Shown here: positions 45,549-57,065 of the stretch, in pieces
How the letters are laid out: every line of letters begins with the position of its first letter
How positions within the stretch are numbered: the stretch's first letter is position 1
Assembly: GCA_031772625.1 (NCBI GenBank)
Contig: CM062817.1
Location: forward strand, 949,156,327-949,220,326
DNA: 64,000 nt
Source of the DNA: Pinus tabuliformis
Lineage: Eukaryota > Streptophyta > Pinopsida > Pinales > Pinaceae
Direction: 5' to 3'
Notes under the pieces: generated by a model
What the model saw: only the letters and a program-made list of their open reading frames with translations
Databases searched by the model: none
Told to the model about the DNA's origin: nothing
Made by a program: the position numbers and the translations under genes

Positions 45549-46930
45549 CTAAAATTGGTCCCTGGTGAGCCACTTGCCTTGGTGAAGGAGTTGGCCTACT
45601 TTGACAACTCGATACAATTGGATATTATGTTGGCGAGTGTGCTTGATTTGTGTGTCCATGATTCGATCAGTTGCAGCTTGTTCCATGCAATCTGGATTTA
45701 ACTCTGTGGGTGTGAGCTGTTCTGCAATGTCAAATGTGTCTAGTAATGGTGGAAAGTATGGCCGAAGGCAGTCCACATTGAACACTAGGTGCAGGCCAAG
45801 GAATGGGGGAATGGTTAGCTTAAATGAATTGTCTCCCACAACCTTGGTAATGGTGTAAGGACCATATTGGAGTGGTCTGAGTTTCCAATAGGCTCCGATA
45901 AGGCATTCCTTTTGCAAATTCAACCAGAGTTTATCGCCCACCTGAAACTTGTGTGGAACCCGATGTTGATCATGTCGATGCTTGTACTTGGCATTTGATT
46001 TCTCCAAAATGTCATGGACTTGTTAGAAAATATGTTGGATGTGCTCAATGAAGCTGGTCACCTTATCTATTTTGGACTAGACATGAGCTGAATCTGCACG
46101 AGTAGCTGCAAATGGCATGGCCACAACAATGGGACATAGTGGCTGGAATCCCAAGCCCACCTGAAAATGGTTGTGGCCAGTCGATTTGTGAAAAGCCCAG
46201 TTGTAGTTGTGCGAAACATAGGGGAGGCTCTCATCCCATGTGTGTGGATGCTTTGAGTTGTACATGCAGAGAATGTGTACGATAATCTTGTTGACAACCT
46301 CTGTTTGGCCATCAATTTGAGGATGGAAGGTTGTGGGCTTAGTGAGTTTGGTGTCTAGTATTGACCAGAGACTGGACCAAAATGTATTGAGGAACCTGCT
46401 GTCCCGATCTGAGATGATAGACTCTGGGATCCTAAAGTGTACCCACACTCATTCAAAGAAGAGTTTAGCAGTGACTTCTACTTTGATATTCTTCTTGCAG
46501 GCCGCCATAATGGCCATCTTCAAGAACTTGTCGACGACAACAAAAACACAGTCATTTCCATGCTTAGTGGAAGGAAGGCCTGACATGTAATCCATGGAGA
46601 TAGATTCCCAAGGTCGACTAGGCGTAGGCGACGAGGTGTAGATGACTTTCTTCTTGATGGTCGGTTTGGCAATGGCACAGGAAGTGCATGATCTGATGTA
46701 CTTCCCACATCCTGTCGAAGATTCAGCCAATAGAAATAATTTTGTAGTACTACCACCATTTTCTCAACCCCGAAATGCCCAGCAACCCAACTATAATGTG
46801 CTTCCCAAATCATCTTGGCACACTCGCTTGAAGGAACGCAAAGGTGACCCAGGTGGCATAACAAGGCATCCTGGAGGTGAAAATCTGGAACATGCTGACC
46901 CTCAAAGAGTGTCTAGTATGTGTGGCTGAA
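45549..46930 (-). pseudogene. Element H1 integrase with chromodomain-like tail
   Basis: HHCC zinc finger: HYSWVAGHFGVEKM, then CTSCAIAKP (46864-46690). Core: first Asp in MDYMSGLP (near 46590), second in SDRDSRF and Glu in GQTEVVNK (46448-46077). C-terminal part 46007-45549: VPHKFQVGDKLWLNLQKE, LRPLQYGPYTITKVV, VFNVDCLRPYFPP, then a degenerate chromodomain ending GKWLTRDQF. The catalytic triad is intact but several stops separate the parts. Confidence 0.85.
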
Positions 46931-46934
46931 GTCT

Positions 46935-48300
46935 GGGTTGCTTTTGTAGAGAAGTGGCCAATGAGAAGTCTCATGCCCACAAGAGTTGAGCACGGTGGTT
47001 AACGCCATGATCGGTGGTCAACTGAGGCAATCTGCAACATTATTGGTGTTGCCCTTCTTGTAATTGATATTCAAATGGAACTGTTGCAGGTATTTGTACC
47101 ACTTCTGATGGCGATCATTTTGCAATTTCCCTTGGGTTTGTATGAACTACAGGGGTCAGTGGTCTGTGTGGATGACCTTTTCCTTCCCCAAAATGTATTT
47201 CTTCCATTGTCGGTAGACCTGCATAATGGAATACATCTCTTTGTCATAAGTGGGATACTTCTAGACCGTGTTTGAAAGTGTCTCACTATGATATGCCACT
47301 AGCTGCCTATGTTGAGTAAGGACAGCCGCAATAGCATAGTTAGAGGCATCTTCCTTGACCTAAAATGGTTGTTACAAGTTTGGTAATTCCAGCACTAGTG
47401 CCATGAAGAGGCGATATTTAACCTCTGTGAATGCCTTCTATTGAGATTCAGACCAAAACAATTTTTCTTTTTCTCCTCCCTTCGTGACTTGACTCAAGGG
47501 CCAAGTGATATGAGAAAATCCCAACACGAACCTGCAGTAGAAGTTGGAAAGACCTAGAAACCTGAGGAGCTCTGTCAGAGTGGTTGGAGATGACCAATCC
47601 CGAATGACTTGGATCTTGGCTAGGTCCACATGCACCCCATGTTCAGGAATAATTTACCCTAGGTACTGAACCTGGGTCATGCCAAAAGTGCATTTCTCCA
47701 AATTGGCACATAACTTGTGTTGCCGTAGTGTTTGGAGAACCTGTCGGAAGTAGTGGAGGTGCCCTTCCCAACTCTAGCTGAAGATCAGGATGTCATCCAA
47801 GTATACCACTACAAATGAGTTGGTGAATGGCCACAAGATGTCATCCATTAGCCTCATGAAGGTTGCAGGAGCATTCGTCAATCCGAGAAGGTCCAACTTG
47901 GCTTCGAAGGCAGTCTTCCACACATCGAAGGGTTCGATTGGTACCTGGTGATATCCTGACTTTAAATCGATCTTACTGAAATATTTTTCCCCCTTCATTT
48001 GGTCTAGGAGGTCATCAATCTGTGGGATCGGGTACCTATTACAGACAATGATCTTGTTTAGTGCCTGATAGTCAATACAGACTCTCCAAGTCCAATCCTT
48101 CTTCTGTACCAACACGATCGATCTCCCACAGGGTGATGAACTCAGACGGATCTGACCTTTCTGTAGCAGCTCTTGAATCTACCTGTATCGGCGCACCTGG
48201 GGTCAGATCGATGGAGTGCTTGACCTGACAGTGCAGAGGAACCCCTGCGGGGGAGGTGAAGATGTCCTCGTACTCCTCCATGACCTTGTCCATCTGTAGT
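46935..48300 (-). pseudogene. Element H1 reverse transcriptase and RNase H
   Basis: RT at 48115-47774: [35 protein letters not shown] and the active site VVVYLDDILIFS are intact. Between EAK and GLTNAP a short in-frame deletion removes the usual MPF stretch, which H2 retains. Connection and RNase H follow at 47635-46935 with stops. The lead-in (MEEYEDIFTSPAGVPLHC) starts near 48293. Confidence 0.85.
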
Positions 48301-48524
48301 TGTCATGCGGAGGGGCCCTGTTTGGAGGTCGTGGCCACCGTCTTCTTCTTTCCTTGAGGGCATATCATCAGGAAAACACATTTCCCTGTCTTGGAAATGT
48401 GCTTACTGCATTTTTTGGTAGTAACCAAAGGGATGGCGGTAGGCAGTGCTACCTTCAGTATCTTGTACAACTTATTTCCCAAAGTAATAATAACAGCACG
48501 GGGTCTTGATTCATACATAGCATG

Positions 48525-48890
48525 TCACTTCCACAAGTATGGTTGTCCTGATAATACATCACAAACTTCAAGGGGAGCAATGTCACACAATACCTCATCC
48601 GTGAAGGGCTTGATGTTGTATGGAAGGTGACATTGTTGGCTCACGCGAAGATCTCGTCCTTGGTGAAGCCACCCGATGGTGTACGGTTGTGGATGTGTTG
48701 TGGTCGGTAAGCCCAGCCACTTCATGACCTCTGCCGAAATGAGGTTCTTTTGGCTCCTGCTGTCGACAATGAACTGTAGCGGGGAGCCGTTTACCCACAT
48801 TTGGGAGTGGAAGAGACGCTCCTCCTCCTTTGGATCTTCGGGTTCCTCCTTCTTTATCTTTCTGGTGGAAATGGTGGCATTGGGCTCCAC
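48525..48890 (-). pseudogene. Element H1 aspartic protease, active site altered
   Basis: Open frame from 48890, with FIVDSRSQKNLISAE where FIVDSGSQ is expected: the Gly of the catalytic DSG is Arg. The rest (PYTIGWLHQGRDLRVSQQC, then DEVLCDIAPLEVCDVLSGQP) is well kept. Compare H2, where the Asp itself is changed. Confidence 0.82.
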
Positions 48891-48929
48891 ATCGATAATC
48901 TGCTTCCCTTTGTCATTCCTCTTGTCAGG

Positions 48930-49903
48930 CTAGGACTCAAAGTCAGAAAATGCATCTGATTCTGACACCTTTAGCTTGACCACTAGTGACTGCTTGGCCC
49001 GACACTCACTTGTGTTGTGAGTGGATCCCTTATGGAACTCACACCACTTTCCTGTGTCCTTTTTCGGATTCACGACACTATTCTTTACTTGTAGCTTTGA
49101 CGGGTTCTCTTGGGCCACCCCGCCTTGGCTTTGTCCTTTTTTCTGCGGGTTGGGGGCACCTTTCCCTTGCTTCTGATTCATAGATCCAAAGTCTCGCTTC
49201 TTTTGTTTAAACTTTTGCTCGAACTTGATGGCATATCGATATGCCGTGCTGAGCGAGGGGATGTCCAGGAATTCCATTTCTTCCTGGATGTACTTATGCA
49301 AGCAACCACAATATTTGAGTACCAAATGCTGCTCCAAATCCTTGATACCCAACTTTGTGCAAAGGGTATGGAAAATATTGGTAAACTCGGCACGCCTTGG
49401 TCCCTCCCCTGCCATAGCGTGGTCCACTTTATGTATTGATCCTCATAGCTTCCAATAGGGTAGTACTACTCCTTGATGGAATCTCAAAATGAATCCCAAG
49501 TGGGTGCGGCTGAAAATAATGAGCTTGTAATTTCATCCTTCTGTTCGCAGTAGGTTTCCCACCATTTCTTGATGTGGGGGGCTTTTTTGAGAAGAGAAAA
49601 AATAATCTTTTCCTGATTGGAAAAATCATGAATAGAAAAATAACCCTCTAGCATATTTAACCATTTATCGATGGCATCTACATCTATCTGACCCTGGAAT
49701 ATGGGGATTTCAAAATTAACTTCTACCTTAAAGGGTGTGGCATTTCCAGTGTAGCTGTTGGAAGCCGATGCGTTGCCCCTGGGTAGCTGCTAAAGGATCT
49801 GGGAAAAGATGTCCATCATCGCGTTCCTTTGTCGCTCGAGGGATTCTTTGAGCAAGATTTTGATAGAATCTCCTGTCCCCTCATCTTTCTTCTCATCCAC
49901 CAT
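48930..49903 (-). pseudogene. Element H1 gag
   Basis: Starts MVDEKKDEG at 49903. A TAG near 49790 stands where H2 has CAG. Core: DAIDKWLNMLEGYFSIHDFS and KKWWETYCEQKDE. The distal part is the open frame 49427-48930, with FHTLCTKLGIKDLEQHLVL and a CX2HX4HX4C knuckle (CEFHKGSTHNTSEC), a His variant of the usual CCHC. A frameshift or stops near 49430-49470 separate the halves. Confidence 0.82.
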
Positions 49904-50021
49904 GGGAGGTCGTCGTGATTAATGAGGCTGGTATTGCAAATGTTCGATCGGTTCAAGCCCTAACTCCTTATATCCCAACCTCATTGGGGACATGCAAAGA
50001 GAAATATAGAAAGAGCAGATC

Positions 50022-50033
50022 ACTCTGATACCA
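50022..50033 (-). other. Element H1 primer binding site
   Basis: Minus strand TGGTATCAGAGT, one base from the initiator tRNA-Met site, next to LTR B. Its presence shows LTR B serves as the 5' LTR of H1. Confidence 0.88.
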
Positions 50034-50034
50034 C

Positions 50035-50655
50035 TGATCCAGATTTAAATAGGAACGCAACAAATTATAGTGATAACCATAAACATAGATATGCAGCGGA
50101 AATAATACTTCATTTCATTAATGTAAAACACTGAAATATTCTTACAAACAACAATGGAAATAAACCAATTAGGGCGATGGTAGCTTATCTCTTAGAAGAG
50201 ATGTGGTAGCTACATGCCTCTGAACTGCGTTACAATGAGGTTTGAAGGCCTATTTATTGTTGAGAAACAATGGAAAACCCTAAACATCCAAAAACGTAAC
50301 CCTAGAAGATGAAACGCCAAACTGTGGGCCTCGTTTGGGTAAATTGGTACATCAACTTCCCGGGGTCGTAACTTTGGCATATGATCTTTTTTTGATGTGA
50401 AAAATATCTCGTTAGAAAGATCTATCCTAGAACTACAACTTTGGGAAGAGAAACATCGATCCATGGACCCATGTTGCTCCCAGTTTTCCCAAAAAACGTT
50501 GTTTAGGGCCTCAAAATGGCTCCGGAATTTCACGAGCCGAAAAACTGCTAAAAATAGTGAAGTGTGCTACAATTAAGGAAACTGAAAAGTTGAAAGGAAC
50601 AATGGTGGGGGTCCAAGTGGACTTGGCAGGTGGCCACCAATATCCACCTGGATCA
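50035..50655 (-). mobile_element. Element H, LTR B (621 bp), shared middle LTR
   Basis: Plus-strand TGATCC at 50035 to GGATCA at 50655. On its left is the H1 primer binding site; on its right are the polypurine tract and 3' end of H2. One LTR therefore serves two units. Confidence 0.9.
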
Positions 50656-50689
50656 TTCCTCCGCCCTTAGGAAGCAATGGTTCCCATTG

Positions 50690-52249
50690 CGTTGAGTTCC
50701 TCCATGAGATGAGGAAACTTCTGTTGAACTTGGTCCCTGGTGAGCCACTTGCCCTGGTGAAGGAGTTGGCCTGCTTTGACAACTCGATACAGTTGGATAT
50801 TCCTTTGTTGAGTGTGCTTGATTAGTGTGTCCATGATCGAATAGTTTCAGCTTGTTCCATGCAATCTATATTTAACTCTGTGGGTGTGAGATGTTCTGCA
50901 ATGTCAGATGTGTCTAGTAATGGTGGAAAGTATGGCCGAAGGTGGTCCACGTTGAACACTGGGTGCTGGCCAAGGAATGGGGGAATGGTGAGCTCAAATG
51001 CATTGTCTCCCACAACCTTGGTAATGGTGTAATGACCATATCGGAGTGGTCTGAGTTTCTGATAGGCTCCGGTAAGGCGTTCCTTTTGCAAATGCAACCA
51101 GACTTTGTCGCCCACCTGAAACTTGTGTGGCACCCGATGTTGATCATGTCGCTACTTGTACCTGGAATTTGATTTCTCCAGAATGTCTTGGACCTTCTAG
51201 AGAATATGTTGGATGTGCTCAATGAAGCTAGTTACCTTATCTATTTCAGACTAGACATGAGACGAATCTACGTGAGTAGTTGCAAATGGCATGGCCACAT
51301 CAATGGGACATAGTGGCTAGAATCCCAAGCCCACTTGAAAAGGCTTGCGGCCAGTCGATCTGTGAAGAGCCTGGTTGTAGCTATGCTAAACATAGGGGAG
51401 GCTCTCGTCCCATGTGTGTGGATGCTTTGAGTTTTACATGTGGAGAATGTGTACGATCATCTTGTTGACAACCTCTGTTTTGCCATCAGTTTGAGGATGG
51501 AAGGTTGTGGACTTAGTGAGTTTGGTGTTTAGCATCGACCAGAGACTGGACCAAAATGTACTGAGGAACCTACTGTCTCGATCTGAGATGATAGACTGTG
51601 GGAACCCAAAGTGTACCCACACTCGTTCAAAGAAGAGTTTAGCAGTGGCTTCTGCTGTGATATTCGTCTTGCAGGCCAGCATAATGGCCATCTCCGGGAA
51701 CCTGTTGACGACCAAGAAAACACAGTCATTTCCATGCTTAGTGGAAGGAAGACCTGACATGTAATCCATGTAGATGGATTCCCAAGGTTGAATAGGGGTA
51801 GGCAGCGGGGTATAGAGGCCCCGCTTCTTGATGGTCAGTTTGGCAATGGTGCAGGCAGTGCATGATCTGATGTACTTTCTGACATCCTGTCAAAGATTCG
51901 GCCAATAGAAATACTTTTGCAGTACTGTCACCATTTTCTTGACTCCGAAATGCCTAGCAGCCTAACTGTAGTGTGCTTCCTAAATCATCTTGGCACACTC
52001 GCTTGAGGGAACACAAAGGTGACCCAGGTGGCATAACAGGGCATCCTGGAGGTGAAAATGTGGAACATGATGACTCTCCAAGAGTGTCTGGTACGTGTGG
52101 CCGAATTCTGGCTCTCTTTTGTAGAGAAGTGGCCAATCAGAAGTCTCATGCCCACAAGTGTTGAACACGGTGGTTAACGCCATGATCGATGGTCGACCAA
52201 GGCAATCTGTAACATTATTGGTGTTGCCCTTCTTGTACTTGATATTCAA
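50690..52249 (-). pseudogene. Element H2 integrase with chromodomain-like tail
   Basis: N-terminal lead-in and zinc finger region at 52249-51950 (NVTDCLGRPSIMALTT, then LLCHLGHLCVPSSECAKMI). Core at 51769-51434: MDYMSGLPSTKHGNDCVFLV, SDRDSRFLS and GKTEVVNK, with all three acidic residues present. C-terminal part 51133-50822 (PHKFQVGDKVWLHLQKERL). Interrupted by stops, for example near 51780 and 51950. Confidence 0.85.
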
Positions 52250-52259
52250 ATGGAACTAT

Positions 52260-53782
52260 TGCAGGTATGTGGACCACTTTTGATGGCGATCATTCTACAA
52301 TTTCCTTTGGGTCTATATGAACTGCAGGGGTGGGTGGTCTATGTGGATGACGATTTCCTTCACCAAAATGTAATGCTTCCATTGTCGGCAGGCCTGTACA
52401 ATGGAATGCATCTCTTTGTCATAAGTGGGATACTTCCAGACTGTGTTTGAAAGCGTCTCACTATGATATGCCACTAGATGCTCATGTTGAGTAAGGACTG
52501 CTCCAATAGCATAGTCGCAGGAATCTGTCTCGACCTCAAATGGTTGTTGCAAGTATGGTAATGCGAGCACTAGTGCCATGCAGAGGCGATCTTTCAACTC
52601 TGTGAATGCCTTCTGTTGAGATTCAAACCAAAATAATTTTGCTTTCGCTCCTCCCTTGGTGACTTGACTCAAGAGCCTAGTGATATGAGAAAATCCCAAC
52701 ACAAACCTGCAGTAGAAGTTGGCAAGGCCTAGAAAGCTACAGAGCTCTATCATAGTGGTTGGAGATGGCCAATCCTAAATGACTTGGATCTTGGAAGGAT
52801 CCACATGCACCCCATGCTCATCAATAATGTATCTCAGATACTGAACCTTGGTCATGCCAAAAGTGCATTTCTCAAAATTGGCACATAACTTGTGTTGCCG
52901 TAGTGTTTGGAGAACTTGTCGGATATGGTGGAGGTGCTCTTCCCAACTCTGGCTAAAGATCAGGATGTCATCCAAGTATACCACTAAAAATGAGTTGGTG
53001 AACAATCGCAAGATGTCATCCATTAGCCTCATGAAGGTTGCAGGAGCATTCGTCAGTCCAAAAGGCATAACCAACCATTTGAAAAGGCCCTCCTTGGCTT
53101 AGAAGGCAATCTTAAACACATCATTGGGTTCGATTGGTACCTGGTGATATCATGACTTCAAATCTATCTTGCTGAAATATTTTCCCCCCTTCAGTTGGTC
53201 CAAGAGGTCATCAATCTGTGGGATCGGGTACCTATTACAGATAGTGATCTTGTTCAGCGCCCAATAGTCAATACAGAGTCTCCAAGTCCCATCCTTCTTT
53301 TGTACCAACATGATCGGGCTCCCACAGGGCGATGAACTCGGACGGATGTGACCTTTCTGCAGCAGCTCTTAAATATACCTCTTGATTTCACCGTTCTCCA
53401 GAATGGAGTGCCGATAGATTGGTCCATTGGGCAGTGGCGCACCTGGGGTTAGATCAATGGAGTGCTTGACTTGACAGTGCAAAGGAATCCCTGTGGGGAT
53501 GGTGAAGATGTCCTCGTACTCGTCCACGACCTTGTCCATCTGTAGTTGTCGTGTGGAGGAGCCATGTCTGGAGGTCGTGGCCACCGTCTTCTCCTTTCCT
53601 TGAGGGCGTGTCATCAGGAAAACAAATTTCCCGGTCTTGGAAATGAGCTTACTGCATTGTTTTGCAGTAACCAAAGAGATGGCGGTAGGCAGTGCTACCT
53701 CTAGTATCTTGTACAACTTATTTCCCAAGGTAACAATAACAGTATGGGGCCTTGATTCATACACAGCATATCGCTTCCACAA
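52260..53782 (-). pseudogene. Element H2 reverse transcriptase and RNase H
   Basis: RT palm at 53074-52775: MVMPFGLTNAPATFMRLMDD, then LVVYLDDILIFSQSWEEH, both intact. A stop near 53098 lies just upstream, in the EAK region. RNase H at 52753-52313 (FEVETDSCDYAIGAVLTQHE) is open over 146 codons. The lead-in 53782-53369 has YAVYESRPHTVIVTLGNKLY. Confidence 0.85.
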
Positions 53783-53797
53783 GTATGGTTGTCCTAA

Positions 53798-54046
53798 TTA
53801 TACATCACAAAATTCAAGGGGAGCAATGTCACACAACACCTCATCCATGAAGGGCTTGACGTTGTATGGAAGGCGACATTGCTGGCTCACGTGAAGATCT
53901 CGTCCTTGGTGAAGCCACCTAATGGTGTACGGTTGTGGATGTGCTATGGTTGCTAAGCCTAGTTGCTTCACGAACTCTGCTGAAATGAGGTTCTTTTGGC
54001 TCCCGCTGTTGACAATGAACTGTAGCAGGGAGCCCTTTACCCACAT
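53798..54046 (-). pseudogene. Element H2 aspartic protease, catalytic Asp lost
   Basis: Active site reads FIVNSGSQKNLISAE: the catalytic Asp is Asn. The remainder matches H1 closely. It overlaps the gag-end frame by ten bases in the track of frames, so a frameshift lies near 54040. Confidence 0.82.
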
Positions 54047-55149
54047 CTGGGAGTGGAAGAGACGCTCCTCCTCCTCCAGATCTTTGGGTTCCTGCTTCTA
54101 TATCTTTGTGGTGGAAATGGTGGCTTGGGCTCCGCATCGATAATCTTCTTCCCTTTGTCATTCCCCTTGTCGGGTTCTGACTCAGAGTCGGAACATGCAT
54201 CTGATTCTGAAACCTTTAGCTCGGCCACCAGTGACTGCTTGGCCCGACACTCACTTGTGTTGTGAGTGGAGCTCATATGGAACTCACACCACTTTCTCGT
54301 GTCCTTTTTCGGCTTCATGAAGCTATTATTTGCTTGCAGCTTTGGTGGTTTGTCTTGGGCTGCCCCGCCTTGTTTTTGTCCTTTGTTCTGCGGTTTGGGG
54401 GAACCTTTCCTTTGCTTAAGATTTGTAGATCCAATGTCTCACTTCTTCTGTTTAAACTTTTGCTCGACCTTGACAGCATATCGGTATGTCGTGCCGAGCG
54501 AGGGGACGTTCAGAAATTCTATTTCTTCCTGGATGTACTTGTGCAGGCATTTGCGGTATTTGAGTACCAAATGCTACTCCGAATCCTTGATACCCAACTT
54601 TGTGCAAAGGGTATGGAAAATATTGGTAAACTCCGACATGTCTTGGTCCCTCCCCTGCCGCAACATGGTCCACTTTATGTATTGATCCTCATAGCTTCCA
54701 ACAGGGTAGTACTTCTCCTTGATGGAATCCCAGAATGAATCCCAAGTGGGTGTGGCTGAAAATAGTGATCCTCTACTTTCATCCTTCTGCTCGTAGTAGG
54801 TTTCCCACCAGTCCTTGACGTGGGGGGCTGCTTTGAGAAGAGTGAAAATAATCTTTTCCCGATTGGAAAAATCATGAATAGAAAAATAACCCTCTAGCAG
54901 ATTTAACCATTTATCGATGGCTTCTGCATCTTTCTGACACTTGAACATGGGGATTTCAAAATTAAATTATACCTTAAACGGTGTGGCGTTTGTAGAGTAG
55001 CTGTTGGAAGCCGATGCATCGCCCCTAGGTAGCCGCTGAAGGATCTGGGAAAAGTTGTCCATCATCACGTTCCTTTATCGCTCGAGGGCTTCTTTGAGAA
55101 AGATTTTGATAGGATCTCCTGCCCCCTCATCTTTCTTTTCATCCACCAT
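54037..55149 (-). pseudogene. Element H2 gag
   Basis: Starts at ATG 55147-55149. A TAA occurs near 54966 (KV-stop-FNFE). The frame 54948-54574 then reads DAEAIDKWLNLLEGYFSIHD, WWETYYEQKDESRG and GSYEDQYIKWTMLRQGRD. After frameshifts, 54318-54037 gives the His-variant zinc knuckle CEFHMSSTHNTSEC and an acidic tail. Better preserved than H1 in the N-terminal half. Confidence 0.82.
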
Positions 55150-55267
55150 GGAAGGCCGTCGAGATTTGCGAGGTTGGTCTTGCAAAGGTTCGACCAGTTC
55201 AAGCCCTAACTCCTTATATCTCGACCTCGTTGGGGACATGCAAAGAAAAAAAGAGAAAAGGTAGACC

Positions 55268-55279
55268 GCTCTGATACCA
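55268..55279 (-). other. Element H2 primer binding site
   Basis: Minus strand TGGTATCAGAGC, a perfect initiator tRNA-Met match, one base from LTR C. Confidence 0.92.
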
Positions 55280-55280
55280 C

Positions 55281-55900
55281 TGATCTGGATTTAAATAGGA
55301 ATGCAACAAATTAGAGAGATAACTATAAACACAGATATGCAGCGGAAATAATACTTCATTTCATTAATGTGAAATACTTAAATATGCCTACAAACAACAA
55401 TGGAAATAAACCAGTTAGGGCGATGGTAGCTTATCTCTAAGAAGAGATGTGGCAGCTACATGCCTCTGAACTGTGTTGCAACGAGGCTCGAAGGCCTATC
55501 TATTGTTGAGAAACAATGGAAAACCCTAAACATCCAAAAACCTAACCCTAGAAGATGAAATGCCAAATTGTGGGCCTCGTTTGGGTAAATTGCTACATCA
55601 ACTTCCCGAGGTCATAAATTTGGCATATGATCTCCGTTTGACGCGGACAATATATCGTTAGAAAGATCTATCCGAGAACTACAACTTTGGGAAGAGCAAC
55701 ATCAGTCCATGGACCCATGTTGCTCCCGTTTTCCCAAAAACCGTCGTTGATGGCCTCAAAACGGCTTTGGAAGTTCATGACTTGAAAAAATGCTAAAAAT
55801 AGTAAATTGTGCTACAATTAAGGAAACTAAAAAGCTAAAAGGAACAAGGGTGGGGGTCCAAGTGGACTTGCTAGGTGGCCACCAATATCCACTTAGATCA
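55281..55900 (-). mobile_element. Element H, LTR C (620 bp)
   Basis: Plus-strand TGATCTGG at 55281 to TTAGATCA at 55900; the 5' LTR of H2. Beyond it element O resumes. Confidence 0.9.
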
Positions 55901-56138
55901 TTTCGCTATCTACTAGCTTTGCTATCCACTCGTATAACTCAGTAGGGAAGGACACAAAGAAAATTTTGTGGATCTATGTATATAAGTAGCAGTTTAACCA
56001 CTCTTCCTTTGATAGTCGCGGATTCTATTTTCCTGTGCCGCAAATTCGTGAATCTTCCTATCCAACCAATCTTCAGTCCTTTTCTTTGTCAGATTCCAGT
56101 GATATGACATCAGACATCTCTATGCAGATCCTGATCCA

Positions 56139-56151
56139 GGCAATGAAACCA
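56139..56151 (-). other. Element O primer binding site
   Basis: Minus strand TGGTTTCATTGCC, two bases from the 5' LTR. It differs from the initiator tRNA-Met site used by the other elements here, and resembles the TGGCGCCGTTGCC site of some plant gypsy lineages with several substitutions. The tRNA is uncertain. Confidence 0.55.
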
Positions 56152-56153
56152 TT

Positions 56154-57065
56154 TTTTGGCTTCTTGGGGCCTATCCCAGGTTCAGAGTTAATTAGCCAAA
56201 CAAATCCCTATACTATTGGCCCTTTTGGCAATAGTCCACGGAGCGCGGACTGAGGTCTTACCTAAAGTAGTATGGGAGGGTGCTAGAACCAGGTTTTCGC
56301 ACCCTTGAGATGTCTGAGAGGTTTGACTCGTTCCATTGTTTGTCCTTGCGCTGAGGTCACTTCGCGCACTTCCCTGTTCCTCACGCCCTGATACACTGCC
56401 TTCGCGCAGCCCTAACCAGGGGTTGTGGAGCTTCCACACTGCTAGAGCCATGCTCTACGCTATTACCCAAGATCTTACTTATCTTTTTATACCAGTTAAT
56501 TACCTTCGCGTACTTGGAGGTTTTACGTTATAATTAGTTATACAAAACATTTATATAAGTTCACACAGCAAATAGACAGTATACTTGCAAATTATACCCA
56601 ATCATATATTAAAAAAAGAAAGGATGCACAGAAATATGGTAAACTTCTCTTTATTGATTCTTCCAACGGTTACAGACTCGACCTGCCCTGCGCACTCAGC
56701 TGCAGGGGTCCGCCCACTCAGCTGCGGACTACTTGGCCTTTGCGCACTCAGCTGCAGAGCCTTCCCCTATTCTACAACACAAAGACTCACTTTACACTTA
56801 AACTTAATCACTTAGACTTCTCATGCTCTTCTATTATGTCTTCTCTACTTAGAACCTCGCTCTATTTATACAATCCCATAGTCCGCAAACCATGGGTAGG
56901 TCTATTAAGATGACATTACACTACAAAATGAGGGTGGACAACCCTATGACTCTATCATAATTTCGCGCTCCACGCCCACAATTCGCGAAGCTTTTACACA
57001 AAGACTTGGTCAAAACTTGGGCTTTAAGCCCAAAAACATGCCTTGGGGGGATTCCATGCCCAACA
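56154..57065 (-). mobile_element. Element O 5' LTR, 912 bp
   Basis: Aligns with 37471-38381 over its whole length; its outer TG is mutated to TT at 56154. Three CACTCAGCTGC repeats with the palindrome CAGCTG (56697, 56719 and 56749) are complete here. It ends GCCCAACA at 57065, followed by the target duplication. Confidence 0.9.
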
